Below, one piece after another: positions 11,201-23,806 of a stretch of DNA of 64,000 bases; position 1 is the first letter of the stretch; every line of letters begins with the position of its first letter. Both the position numbers and the translations under genes were made by a program. This DNA comes from Zanthoxylum bungeanum (Eukaryota; Streptophyta; Magnoliopsida; Sapindales; Rutaceae), in the NCBI GenBank assembly GCA_019454045.1, contig SKCR01026832.1, positions 1 through 64,000 of the forward strand, in the 5' to 3' direction. The notes under the pieces were generated by a model. It was not told the origin of the DNA. It worked only from the letters and a program-made list of their open reading frames with translations, and ran no database searches.

Positions 11201-12484
11201 ATGCATGGACCAAACTCCAGAACCCAAGGAATCTTCCAAATCCACTAAAAGGCCAAAATACACCAATCTGACCAAGCCATGCAATCAGCCACAACTTCAA
11301 GTTAACTTGGCCCAACAAACAGAGCTCATTCTGGATCACATCATTCTCCATCTCTTGAAAATGATTCGACCTTGAATACGAACCTGAATCATAGATAAAA
11401 ATGACAAGATCAATATCACGACAATCCTGAAACAAAATAAAATCTTATGGAAAAGAATCTTAAGGTGAGCAAAAGTCAATAAAGCCAATGAATGACTTTT
11501 TAAAATATTTTCCCCTCCCAGTCTCTCCATTGCTACTCACATTCTTAACTCCACTTGCAACCCCAAAAAGATTCCCATATGGATTCACGTTTGAAACCTC
11601 ATTTAAAACAAACTCTACATGCCCATGTCGCTTCCTCAAACAATCAACACATTCATCCATGATCTGATCACATTCTACATATTCGGCCACATGCACTTTT
11701 TGCACCTCATAACTCAAGGCCTCACAACCAAAATCAGATTGCTCCATATGATATTCACATTTAACAGTAACTTCAAGCACTGCATTGTCATCATGAACAA
11801 TCAAATCGACATCACTAATGTTATTGCTCACATCAATATCATCACTGTCATCAACATCATCAACCACCTCTGGCTTATTCATAAAAACGTCAACATGTTT
11901 CATTTCATTACTTAAGGCTACGCTCATATCTTCTTGACTTCACATTTTGCTAACACTTTTTTCTCTATCAATTCTGGAAGCTCTCCTAGTAACATTCTAA
12001 ACTCAACAATCTCATTTTTCCATTTATCCCACTCTTCTTCACTCCTCTACATGTACAACTCTTCCTTATAGACCTCTTGTAGGGTTAAAAGAGCAAGTTT
12101 GACAATTTTTCCACCATACCAAAATTTATACATATTCATATCCATATCATAAACTACTTTATTGAATTTATACCAAGGCTTACTATATAAAACATGCGTA
12201 TGACACATATGAACGACGTCACACACTACTTAGTCAACATACTTCCCAATTGCAAAACTTACCACAACCTACTTATCAACCTCGAGCTCTCCAAAATCAC
12301 TCATCCACTTATAAGGTCTATCAAGAGGTATCAATGGTAATTCTAATTTTTCCACAAGGGTAGTGCTGGCTAAATTTGTGTGATTCCCTCTATTAATAGT
12401 CATAATACATACTTTATTATTGATAAGGCATCTCGTGCGAAAGATAAATACCCTTTTGTCCATCAAATTATGTATATAAATCAA
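11201..12484 (-). pseudogene. Chromovirus-like gypsy protease and downstream region, broken
   Basis: At 12269-12484 the minus frame encodes a retroviral-type protease start: FRTRCLINNKVCIMTINRG, then NLASTTLVEKLELP. The usual chromovirus form is FxTRCxxxxKVCxxIIDGGS with a DGG active site; here it is NRG, so the active-site aspartate is lost. In shifted frames protease sequence continues (SFAIGKYVD, VVCDVV) down to about 12150. An acidic 155-codon frame (11460-11927) rich in Asp/Val follows, which I do not recognise. No RT or integrase is present between this and the LTR, so the copy is internally deleted or was gag-pro only. Confidence 0.6.
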
Positions 12485-12906
12485 CCCCTTACTTGAAGGA
12501 CACCGGTAATGATTAAAGACTCAAAGAATCACTAAGAAAATATGAAAACAAACACAAAGAAACTGACTAAAAAAAAACACCAAAAGTAAAACAAGAACAC
12601 AAACTGGACAGAATTTGTAACTATTGTTTGAAAGAGATTTTGAGACTCTAAATGTAAACGGAAAGAGTGCGACCAACCACTAACGAATTCCTTTCCTCGA
12701 GTATGTATAAATCGATATATTATGAGTCCCGTAACTCTTTTTAGATCAAAAGTTACAACCGTTTTAAAATCAGTGCGCGTCTGAAAAATTCTGACCGAAC
12801 TTATCCGAAAGTTACAGATAAATTTGACCCTAATTGACTCAAAAACTCCAAAAATTGAATCCTATATGCTATTATCATGCAAGAATATTATAATAACATC
12901 CAAGAT
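12485..12906. other. Unassigned AT-rich spacer
   Basis: No coding signal on either strand and no repeat recognised. It separates two gypsy ruins, and their junctions were not resolved. Confidence 0.4.
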
Positions 12907-13707
12907 TCATTCATAAACATGAAAAACACAAAGGAAATAATAAAAAAATGAACTTGGCCATCTGTATCGACATACTATATTACGATATATGAACTTGGCC
13001 ATCTGCTTCGCCGTAACATTACCGAATGACTCGGCTTCCACCCATTTCAAAAAATAATCTACCGCCACTACTATGAAGCAGTGTCCATTTGATGCATGTG
13101 GCCTGATTTCTCCAATCATATAAATACCCCGCACTGAGAAAGGCCATGGTTTTGAAAGTCCGTGCAATTCCGTAGATGACAGATGGTTCAAGTTGTCGCG
13201 TGTCTGGCAATCATGACAGTGCTTCACCAGATTTACGCAGTCAACTTCTATGGTCGACCAGTAAAATCCTTCCCTGACTATCTTACGAGACAAATTCAAT
13301 CCATTCATGTGCGGTCCACATACTCCAGCGTGCACCTCTTCCATTACCTTCTGAGCCTCTTCTTTTCTTAAACACTTCAGCTGGATTCCATTGGCTTGTC
13401 TCTTGTACAGCTCTCCCCTTAAACTCACATACTGGGAAGCCAATTTCTGAATGGCTATTTTGTCTTTCTTGACGGCTCCTTCCGGGAATTCTCCACGTTC
13501 TAGATACTGTAGAATGTCATCATACCAAGGTTTTCCATCGTCGACTTCTACTTCCAGGATTCTCTCTATGTCATAATTGGGTCTACTAGCTGTTGTCAGC
13601 ACAAGGGGTCTCATTACCAGTTTTTCCAGGTTTTCCCAAGCTGTGGCTAGTGTAGGCACTGCATTTTTTGCATATAAGTCCCTATGATGAGTCTCATTTG
13701 GAGACAC
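12907..13707 (-). pseudogene. Tat-like gypsy integrase fragment
   Basis: A 266-codon minus frame. Residues about 5-45 resemble the end of a Tat RNase H (NAVPTLATAWENLEKLV). Residues about 125-170 hold the H2C2 zinc finger of integrase (HAGVCGPHMNG...VKHCHDCQ). The core domain start follows (PWPFSVRGIYMIGEIRP, then FIVVAVDYFLKWVEAES) with the first catalytic Asp region. The frame breaks before the rest of the DDE core. RT and most of RNase H are missing upstream at 13707, where an inserted plus-strand LTR begins. It could be the far part of the minus-strand Tat element whose leader reappears at 34841. Confidence 0.85.
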
Positions 13708-15887
13708 TACCTTTTAAGTCGATGAAGTCACGGGAAACGGACGTCGGAAGGGAATCGGGATTTTGTTAAATTTTATTCGCTTGTTTAGCTTCGGGCTCAC
13801 TCGTTGGACCTCCGTTTTAAAGCATTTTAGCCCAAAAACCCCGCAAGCCACACACCAAGCCCACCTCCAAAGCCAAGCCACACGCCCACACCAAGCCCAT
13901 GTTAGTGTTCCTAGAACATGCCAAGGATCTAATAAGCATGTAAATGTGTTCATAAATTCAAAATAAGTTGCGGAATATACTTACAATGAACGGATTTGAG
14001 CTTTAAAATTTTGAGAAGAGATCTCCAAGATCCAAGCTTTAAGTGATGATTCCAACTCTTGAAGTAGTTTCCCTATCACCTTAGTTGATTTCTGCAAGTG
14101 CTAGCTTTGTTGATTTTGCCACAAAATCAAATAGAAAGAGGGAGGCCATTCACGCCCATTTGGAGGATATTAGGGGTTTTCATTTCCAAAGTGTGTTACA
14201 AGTGTGTAGAGTAAAGAGAGAGAGAAGGTTTTTTGGTTTTGTTAAAGGGTTTTACCCTTTTACCCAAAACCATGTAGTTGGGGTAATTTGGTTTCACATA
14301 AACCAAGTGGTTGGAAAGTAAGTGGTTTTGGCATAAATGCCAACCACTTTCCAACCACCACTTCACATGTGTGACATGTGTGAAGTGGCCCCCACCATTT
14401 TGAATTCAAAACTCAAAATGTCTCTACGAATATTTGCCGCGGCTCGGTTCCGTTTAATCCGATTAAACGAATTCTCGTCGCTAAATAATTAAATCTAATT
14501 TAGTTAAATAACGATGCCTCGTAAATATATTACGAACATCGTTTACGAATTAATTCTAAATTAATTCGTTCGTTCGTATTAAAGTCCAACTTAATTTCGT
14601 AATGAAATCCAATTCATATTAATATATCCGATATATTAATTTTAGCCCATACGAATAAATTAAATAGAAAAATCAAATTTAACTATTAAATTTATTCTAC
14701 CGATTAATTCCAAATTAATCGCGTTCTCTCTCTTCCGAACACATTTAATCCAAGATTAAATAATACATCAATTAATCCCAGATTAATTTTCTCCATCTTA
14801 ATTAATCCCAGATTAATTCTCTCTCTTAATTAATCCCAGATTAATCTAATTTAAATCAACTGTCATCGGTGAATCTTTGGAAGCGACCCAAGAGATCCCT
14901 GGATATGTTGGCAGTAAATACGGTCATCCGATTATCCGAATACGTGCGTACCTCGTACCACGTGCTTACCGATTTACAAGACATGGTTGGCTTCTAGCAA
15001 AGCACCGTGCCTACCCAATTCTCCAGAAATATTCTTACTGGAATATATAATCTACGTCAGGCGTAGTATACATAGTATTGCGTATTGCGATCCAGTATCG
15101 GATTGTCACGTGCTAGGCTGGGGCTGGAATGTGTCTGCCCCGTACGAAGCACATGTCGGATGTCTGGTAACTAGTCTCTATTATCGGATATACACGACCT
15201 AGTCATAATATCTCGATGACTGCAGTACTTAAGAGCACTAGTACCGTATCCTACGTGACATCATCTCCACTATAACTGGAGTGATACTTCCGTCTTGACA
15301 TCACTCCCAATACACTACGATTCTCAATATACCTAGCAGAGGCGTACACAGAACCGGTTAAAGCCCTAGACGACCAAAACTAAAGCATACCAATTGTCGC
15401 AAGTATTAGCGGTGCAAGTCTCAGGTTAAGACCAAATACACCTACCCTGATTTCGGACTTCCATAGACACATAGTCATACTACCAATGGAATTCCGAGGG
15501 GTCTATCCAGAGCGAAGCTATTTTCCGTACCATCGGTAAAACACAACCTCATATTACACTTGCATGAGTATCCTATACCCAAATAATGAGAACTATGCCG
15601 TTATGATCTCACATAACACGCACAAGTGTAATACTAGTCTATTCCGCATTATCGATGTCCAGTCTCGATAATACTATGACTAGGGATATTTAATGATTAA
15701 TCCTTCGTGGACTGATACTGTCTCATATCATCTCAATCCAGGAACTAATCATAAGGACCTCCTATCATTTATACATCTAGGTGATCTAATCACAAATGAT
15801 AAGAGTGCAATCTCCTTGTCACATAGTTAATTTGTACAACAACACCATGATCTGTACAAATAGTGACGCTATCACTACAAGAATTAT

Positions 15888-16500
15888 GGCTTTTAGCGTC
15901 CAAATATTTAGCGTCGAAACATTATTCGACGCTAAAAGTGAACTTTAGCGTCGAAAATCATTTTCGAAGCTATATGTCATATTTTTAGCGACGGAATAAA
16001 ATTTCGACGCAGAATATTAATGTTTTAGCGTCGAAAATATTTTTCGACGCTAAAAACAGAACTTTAGCGTCGAATACTATTCGACGCTGAATAATTATAT
16101 TATTGCAATAATTTTTTGGCGCCAAATATTACACTTTTATCGTCGAAAAAAGGTGTCGACGCCAAAAATATACTTTTAGCGTCGAACATATATCGTCGCT
16201 AAAGGTTTAATAAAGTTCCACCCGACAAATCCCTGACTCTTTCGCGTCTAAATTAAATTCGACGCTAATAACGTACACAATTAGCGTCGAATCTGAATAT
16301 TCGACGCCACAAATAATACTTTTAGCATCGAAAATACGTTCGACGCTAAAGAGTTATGAAGCTTCCACCGACAGATCCTTGATTCTTTCGCGTCTAAATT
16401 AAATTCGACGTGAATTGTTTATATTTAGCGTCGACAAAACGTTTTCGACGCTAAAAACGGTAACAATTAGCGTCGAATTGGTGTATTCGACGCTAAAGAT
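15888..16500. repeat. Left subterminal repeats of the CACTA element
   Basis: More than twenty copies of TTAGCGTCGAA and its complement, in both orientations and often face to face, give many short hairpins. In En/Spm such motifs are the TNPA binding sites. The CT-rich leader of the transposase gene starts directly afterwards (16510-16650). Confidence 0.92.
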
Positions 16501-16897
16501 AGATTAAAATGCAGAGGTCACCAACCCTTCTCCCCCTCTGTTTTTTCTCTCATTCTCTTCATTTTCATCCTCTGAAATCTGAGAATTTCTCCTCTACAGC
16601 CTCACATCTCTCCTAAACATTTTCAATAAAATTGTAATCAATTTCCGATAAGGTATTATTCTTCATATTTCTTTATTATTTCATTTTTATGATTATATAT
16701 GTTGTTTGTTAGTGATTTATGATTCATATATGTAAGTAAGTATATTAATTAATAAAATATAATTTTTTTGTAAACTATTTAATTTATCAACCAAATATAT
16801 ATATATTTGCTTAAATTAAGTATTACTGAATTAGTAATGTTGATTACTGTAAAATGATATCTAATAATATATTATTATATTTAGGTATTCTGCTGAA

Positions 16898-19800
16898 ATG
16901 GATAAAGAAATTGGATGCGCTCTCTGGATAGATTGAGTGTTGAATATCGTAATGGAGTGTCTGAGTTTATGGAGTCGCAAAGCAACACATTGATGCAGAA
17001 GGTCGTGTTCGTTGTCCATGTGCAAATTGTTTGAATAGGAAAAGGAAGCGGTTAAATGAAGTTCATAATCATTTATACATGCCAGGAATATCACCAACTT
17101 ACCGTATGTGGATTTATCACGGTGAGCAGTATCATTCTCAGTCACGGTTTTATGATGTCGGCGAAGGGAGCAGTAGTTACAATCAACCTGCAAACGATGA
17201 GATCGCCGATATTTTGCATGACTTACAAGGTCCACAACTTGGTCATAGTGTTAGTGGCGACATGCCAGTGTTAAGTGGAAATGATCAAAATTTATTTAGT
17301 GAACTACTTGATGAGGCAAAAAAAATTCCATTCGAAGGTGCTGGAATGTCGATCTTGAATTCGTTGTGAAATTATTACACATTAAAGTGATCAACAGAAT
17401 GACCAACAAAAGTATCGATATGATGTTAGAGTTACTGGCCCAAATGTTACCGGTTGGAAGCGAATTGCCTAAGTCGTACTACGAGGCAAAGAAAATGTTG
17501 CGTGATCTGGGAATGGGGTATGAATCCATTCATGATTGTAAGTTTGATTGTGTATTATTTCGTGCCGAGTATGAATCACTTGAACATTGTCCGATATGTG
17601 GTGAAAGTCGGTACAAAGTCCGTGGTATGGGAAGAAAGTGCCTCAAAAGATATTGCGATATTTCCCTTTAACGCCCAGGCTGCAGAGATTGTTCATGTCA
17701 CGACACACAGCGACTGATATGATGTGGCATCATGAAAAGAGGATCGGTGCGGAGGGCATACTTAGACATCCTGCGGACGGAACCGAATGGAAGGAATTTG
17801 ATGACATGTACCCCGTTTCGCTGAGGACCCCCGTAATGTCAGGTTAGGTATTGCCTCTGATGTTTTTAACCCATTTGGGAATATGTACAACTCTTATAGC
17901 ATCTGGCCCGTTATTGTCATTCCATATAACTTACCTCCATGGAAATGTATGAAGGATCCGTTCATGTTTATGTCATTGCTTATCCCTGGTCCACGTTCAC
18001 CTGGTAAAGATATAAATATTTACTTGAGACCATTGATCGAGGAGTTACAAACATTATGGAATGTGGTGTGCATACCTATGATGCAGCTTCAGAGCAGTAT
18101 TTTCAGATGCATGCCGCATTATTATGGACCATTAATGATTTTCCAGCCAGCCTATGGTTCATTATCTGGATGGAGCACTAAGGGATACATGGCATGTCCA
18201 GTTTGTGCGGATCATACACCTTCGCAACGATTACGGAATAAAATCGGATACACGGGGCACAGGAGATTTCTTGAGTCGAGTCATCCTTGGCGGAGGAGTA
18301 AATTATTTAACGGGCAACATGAACCTCAGAGTAAGCCCAATCGATTGTCTGCATTTGACATACTTTGCCAACATCAACATCTCAAAGACAGCACACCAGG
18401 TAAACATCCTAATAATAGAGATAAAAATCGAAAACGGTTACCTGAAGAGTTGAATTGGACAGGAAAAAGTATTTTCTTTGAGTTAGAATATTGGGGGACT
18501 CTGAGTTTGCGACATAATTTGGATGTAATGCATAATGCATATAGAGAAAAATATTTGTGAGAGTTTAGTGGGTACACTATTCAATATTCCGGGTAAGACA
18601 AAAGACACTGTAAATGCTAGATTGGACCTACAAGATCTTAGAATTCGCAGTGAATTGCATTTACAAGACTCCTCTCGAGGTTTTATTAAGCCTCCTGCTA
18701 GTTATGTGCTCAATCAATCGGAGAGAAAATCATTCTGTGATTGGCTGAAAATGGTTAAATTCCCTGATAATTATGCATCCAATATTGGGCGTTGGGTCAG
18801 AGATGATACAATAACGGGATTAAAGAGTCACGATTGTCATGTGCTGCTCGAGATTCTCCTTCCTGTTGGCATTCGACCTTATCTCCCCCCAAATGTATGC
18901 GACGCCGTACTTGATCTATGTGGCTTCTTTAAAAATTGTGTCAGAGGACATTAAGCACATCTGTTATTGACGACCTTGAGCGAGGAATCGTGATAATCCT
19001 ATGCAAGCTGGAGCGAATTTTGCCACCCGCTTTCTTTGATGTCATGGTACATCTGGCTGTGCATTTACCGGATGAAGCTAGAAAGGGAGGTCATGTCCAT
19101 TACAGATGGATGTATCCCATTGAGAGGTACTATATATATATAATATATACAGTTTTTATATAGAAAATTTGTAACCGTTTTTTTTGCATAGAATTTAGTG
19201 TTAATGCAAACTTGTTGTCATATCTGCAGAGCTTTGGGAGATTACAAACAATATGTCAAAAACAAGGCACGACCTGAAGGTTCAATAGCTGAAGCTGTTA
19301 TAATAAATGAAGCAATAACATTTTGTTCGATGTACATGCAGAATATTGAAACTCATTTCAATCGTCGGCCACGAAACTATGATGGAGATGCAAGTAATAG
19401 CCAAGAGATCACAGTGTTCCGTCAAAATTACAGACCATTTGGGGCAGTAGGTGTCAAATTACTAACCCGTCAGGAAGTTCAACGTGCGCATTGGTTTATA
19501 TTGAGTAATTGTGATGAAGTGCAACCGTATTTAATGTAAGTTTTTCTGGTGCATCATTACTGAATTTTTTCCATACATTAACCGTGATAATTTATTGTAG
19601 GCAACATCTAACAATGCTACAAATTGCTGGTGACCATAATGTTGATGACCCACAAAAAAGAATTTCCTAAATGGTTTGAGACAACTGTAAGTTATAATAT
19701 TTTATATTTATTTTGATCCTAACATTAGACATTTCAGTTTGTTATATTAACACATATATTTCATTGTCAGATTATTAATCAAGTGGAAAATGGTCAATTG

Positions 19801-20503
19801 GACTCGCAATCCTCGTTGGTTTCTTTGGCTTATGGGCCTCAAATGCAGGCGTATGAGTACAGTGGATGTATTGTCAACGGAGTTAGATTTCATACCGAAC
19901 AGCGAGATGTTAATCATGTGACTCAAAATTCTGGAATTGTAGTCCAAGGAGAACACGGCTCAGATGTAATTGACTTCTACGGCGTATTGCAATCGGTCAT
20001 TGAGTTCATATATCGACCCAGACGACATACTGTGCTATTCCAATGTAAGTGGTTTGACACTAATGCCAGAAAGAGGAGAATTCAAGTTAGTAATCATCTC
20101 ACGTCAATTAATGTTCAACGTTGTTGGTACAAGAATGATCCATACATTTTTTGTACGCAAGCACGTTCAGTGATATATATACCTGATCCTAAGTTAGGAA
20201 CTGGATGGATGGTGGTAGAAAAGTTACAACATAGGGCCATTTGGGACACGCAGGAGAAAGATAGAGTTGACATATCAGATGAAACACAAGAAGTCTCGGC
20301 AATTTGAAGTTCCTGAACAGATATTTGTTGGACCAACTGTCAACGTTCCTGAAAATATCACATTAACTCGAGCTAGTACAGACGTTGAGCTAATTCCTCA
20401 TTCTGAAGTGAGCGTTGAAGTAGCAAGTGAAGAACAATTTGACACTGAAGATGACTTCGATTCCAGTCACGAATCCTCAAATACCGACGATAATAGTGAT
20501 TAA
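16898..20503 (+). pseudogene. CACTA transposase (TNPD/tnp2 type), frameshifted
   Basis: Domain order matches plant CACTA transposases. First is an N-terminal transposase-associated zinc domain (RLSVEYRNGVSEFME, then CPCANCLNRKRKR in a second frame). The tnp2 core runs about 17440-18560 (DPFMFMSLLIPGPRSPGKDI, AYGSLSGWSTKGYMACPVC, NLDVMH). Then come DUF4218-like sequence (18535-19125, VHLAVHLPDEARKGGHVHYR) and DUF4216-like sequence (19790-20300, CIVNGVRF, QNSGIVVQGE). Likely introns are 19126-19229, 19539-19600 and 19687-19771. Frameshifts near 16975, 17370, 17640, 17850, 18060/18150, 18540, 18945 and 20290 break the product. Several lie where a splice cannot help, so I call it dead rather than mis-spliced. 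The C-terminus is acidic and Ser-rich. Confidence 0.88.
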
Positions 20504-20664
20504 TTATGAAGTTACAGTATTTTGTAATGGATGAATAATTATATGGATTAATGTATGGTTGTTGATTTTAATTACGCTTTAGATATGATTGAAATATTAA
20601 CGTAATGATTAATAGTATAACTATGATATATTTGTTTTCAATTATTATTTTTAATGATACACAT

Positions 20665-21012
20665 TTAGCGTCGAAATATAATTTTCGACGCTAAATTAAC
20701 GACATTTAACGTCGAATAATTTCGACGCAATTCAACGTCTTACATTGGCGTCGAAATTATTCGACGCTATATGTCTTAAATTTCCCGGAAAAATAACCCT
20801 AATTTTTAATAAACCGCCAATTTTTTAGCGTCTAAATTTTTGACGCTAAAATGAATTTATTTCGACGCTAAAGGTGATATTAGCGTCGAATTTTTTTTCG
20901 ACGCTAAATATGAAAATTAAATTTCCCTGAAAAAAACCCTAAATTTTAATTGACCGCCTAATTATTAGCGTCGAATATATCGACGCTAAAAGACTGTAAA
21001 TTCGACGCTAAA
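20665..21012. repeat. Internal block of CACTA subterminal motifs between the two genes
   Basis: The same TTTAGCGTCGAA/TTCGACGCTAAA motifs as at the termini recur in both orientations. They stop just before a CT-rich leader (21020-21130) of the second gene, mirroring the layout at the left end. The block may work as promoter and binding array for the TNPA-like gene, or be the relic of a terminus from a second element. Confidence 0.88.
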
Positions 21013-21149
21013 TGTCGTTCAAATCCCTAAAACCAGAGACCTCTTCTCTTCTGCTCAAACGACCCAAATTCGCCCAACCTTACATTTCTCCTGCAATTCT
21101 CGGCTTATACACATTGCAAGCAACAAATTTAAGGTGAGTCTCACTTTTT

Positions 21150-21360
21150 GATTTTTATTTGATGCTTGATGTGATGAATGTTTGAGATGATGAATGATGA
21201 TGATTGTTGATGATTTTGTTGATGATGATGTTAAAGGTGAATCATTGATGATGATGATGATGCTTGTTTATGATGATGCTTGTTGATGATGCTTGTTGAT
21301 GATGATTTGTTGTTGATGATTGTTGATGATTATTGTTGATGCTTGATGATGATTTTGTCG
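21150..21360. repeat. GAT/TGATGA-rich microsatellite
   Basis: Irregular repeats of GATGAT, TTGATGATG and GCTTGTTGATGAT lie within the presumed first intron or leader of the TNPA-like gene. Downstream at 21426-21487 is a short inverted and direct repeat around CAGAATTCTGGGCAG. Confidence 0.85.
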
Positions 21361-21732
21361 AAATTAGAGGGACGAATATGATAATGAATGAAGGATGATG
21401 ATCGACGAATTAAAGGGACGGGGACTGGCAGAATTCTGGGCAGAACAACAGCCTGTTTTGCTGCCCAGAATTCTGGGCAGAACAGGCAGCCCCCGATTGT
21501 TTTCCGTTTAACTTCGTCGTCCATTTAGTACAGTATGTGTTTTGGAATTCGAAACTTCGTATAGTATAGTATGTGTTTTGGAATGTTTGTATGTGTTTTG
21601 GAATTCGAAACTTACGAAAGTGAGCATTCGATGTGATAAGCGCTTTTGTTAAGTTGTATTGACTTGTATGGATATGTATGTAATGTATAAGAACTTTGGA
21701 ATTTGATGACGCTAATGCGACGGGTTTTGCAG

Positions 21733-23147
21733 ATGGCACCGGGCAATCGCAAACGGGCTACCGCGACTCCATCTACATCAGCAAGGGCAACTGGCCCTGG
21801 TGATTTCTCTGCTAGCACAGGTGAGTCCAGTACAGTGAAGGGTCGAGGACGCACCTGTGGCCTGGGGTTGGCTAAGTACGTTAAGGCTCACGGCCGTATT
21901 CGGATTGAGATATCAGATGATGGACACACTCAAGTCGGACAACATAATTCAGCGTTTAATACAGCCATAGGAGCTACAGCTCGATATGAAGCTCCCCAAA
22001 ACTACGTATCTTGGAGAAAGATACCGTGGGAGACAAAAATGAACCAGCTATTCCCTTCGCTACTTGTAAGTTTTCGATATTGTTTGTTATTTAACATTTT
22101 TATTTGATACTTATTTTTACTCGAATTTTCATGTAGGAATGGTTCGACTTCGATCTGACCCAAGTGAATGTCCAACAATATATTGACTACCACATGGGGA
22201 AAAGTTATAAAGATTATAGAACAAAAGTCCTGAAACCAATATTCGACGAACATGGACCTTCAAATGCTCCACAACACAAGCCTGATTTTATAGAGGAACA
22301 AGATTGGACATTCTTATGTGAGCTTTGGTCTAGCAAAAAACACGAGGTAAATTTTGAAATAAACGGAAATTTATAATTGTCTTTGTTTTCGGTACTTACA
22401 GTGTTGGTGAATACAGGATAAATGTCACGCAAATGCGGAAAATCAAAGTCACTTGCGTTTTAACCACCGTGCAGGTTCGAAGCCATTTATCCAACATCGT
22501 GCCGAACATTCTGAGGTAAATATATCATAACGTAAAATTTAACAGTTAATTGTTTTTACTATCTGGAATAATATTGAATTTATTTTATGTTTATAACAGA
22601 GTAACACAGGTGAGGTGCAATCATTTCCAGATTTTTTCCGTGTGACGCATTACAATGACAAGAATAAATGGATAAATGAAGAAGCCGAACGCTGCTATGT
22701 AAGTTTCAGTTTTTAAAATAAAATAATTAATATTATATATGTTAAATTTTTTTCTCAAATTCTAATATTAACTTATTTTTTGAAACAGAACGAAATGATG
22801 GAACTCCAACATCAAACTCAGGAGACAGGGACCGACCCCATACCAGATGAGCAGCTGTCGCAATTGGTTTTCAAGAATCAGACAGCTTACAACGTTGGTC
22901 TTGGCACTCGTAAGAAGCCAACGTCATCTGCACGCAATAGTGGTAATTCGGACAATGTATCTCTTCGAGACGAGTTAGCCAGCACCCGAGACGAGCTGCA
23001 ACAGACTAAGGAGAAGCTACAACAGGTCACGGTGGACCACGAGAGAAGATAGAGCAGTTGGAACAGCAACTGCTGGCTTTCCGTCAGATGTTCGAGGCCT
23101 CAATGAGTCATGGTGCATCGGGCTCGAACGTCCCTCCATCACAGTAG
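21733..23147 (+). pseudogene. TNPA-like protein of the CACTA element (Transposase_24 / Ptta-En-Spm type), nearly intact
   Basis: Exons by eye: 21733-22065, 22137-22346, 22417-22515, 22600-22698 and 22789-23147, with clean GT..AG introns and in-phase joins. The product has a basic, Ser/Thr-rich N-terminus (MAPGNRKRATATPSTSARAT). A middle region has conserved W/F patterns (WRKIPWETKMNQLF, WTFLCELWSSKKH, FPDFFRVTHYNDKNKWINEE). The C-terminal coiled coil reads DELASTRDELQQTKEKLQQV, then KIEQLEQQLLAFRQMF. This is the plant Ptta/En/Spm family, whose members bind the subterminal motifs. Past residue 330 a one-base shift near 23040-23050 creates a stop at 23050; in the next frame the coiled coil continues to 23147. 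So it is either truncated by about 34 residues or a pseudogene. Confidence 0.82.
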
Positions 23148-23334
23148 CAATTAATTTTATATTTGGGTTTGTATAAACATTTTGAACAAATAAATTTAAT
23201 ATAATATTTATTTTTCTAAAACAAATTTCAATATAATATTTCGTCATTAATTACATTTTTTTTCAACTAAATTAAATATTTTAGACCAAAAAATAAGTAA
23301 ATTACTTAATTTTTTAAAAAATAAATTTTTTACT

Positions 23335-23806
23335 TTTAGCGTCGAATATTTCGACGCTAATAGTATCAAAAATGGCCGCTGTAAGCGTACATATAATACT
23401 TTTTTAATATACGTTAGCCTCGACAAGTTTCGACGCTAAAAGTCACTTTTAGCGTCGAAACGTTTCGACGCTAATAGTAACAAAAATGGTCGCTGTAAGC
23501 TTACATATAATACTTTTTTAATATACTTTAGCGTCGACACCTTTCGACGCTAAAAGTTTGAATTTTTGCGTCGATATATTTCGTCGCCAAATATACAATA
23601 TAGCGTCGAACAATTTGCTTTAGCGTCGAAATAAATTGGACGCAGAATACTATTTTTTAGCGTCGCAGTTAATTATTTCGACGCTAAAAGTGGTTTTCGT
23701 CGACATTTTATCGTCCATTGTTTGCGTCTAATTTTTTCGACGCTAAATATCATTTGCGTCGAAATCTTCACTTATGGCGTCGAAACAATTCGACGCTAAA
23801 TGGTCT
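23335..23806. repeat. Right subterminal repeats of the CACTA element
   Basis: Dense TTTAGCGTCGAA and TTCGACGCTAAA motifs in both orientations, plus a duplicated stretch with ATGG(C/T)CGCTGTAAGC (about 23372 and 23488). The terminal inverted repeat follows. Confidence 0.92.

Noticed and set aside
15888..16500. Short regularly placed repeats resembling a CRISPR-like array
   Set aside because: They occur in both orientations, with irregular spacing, at the ends of a CACTA transposon in a plant genome; they are subterminal binding motifs.
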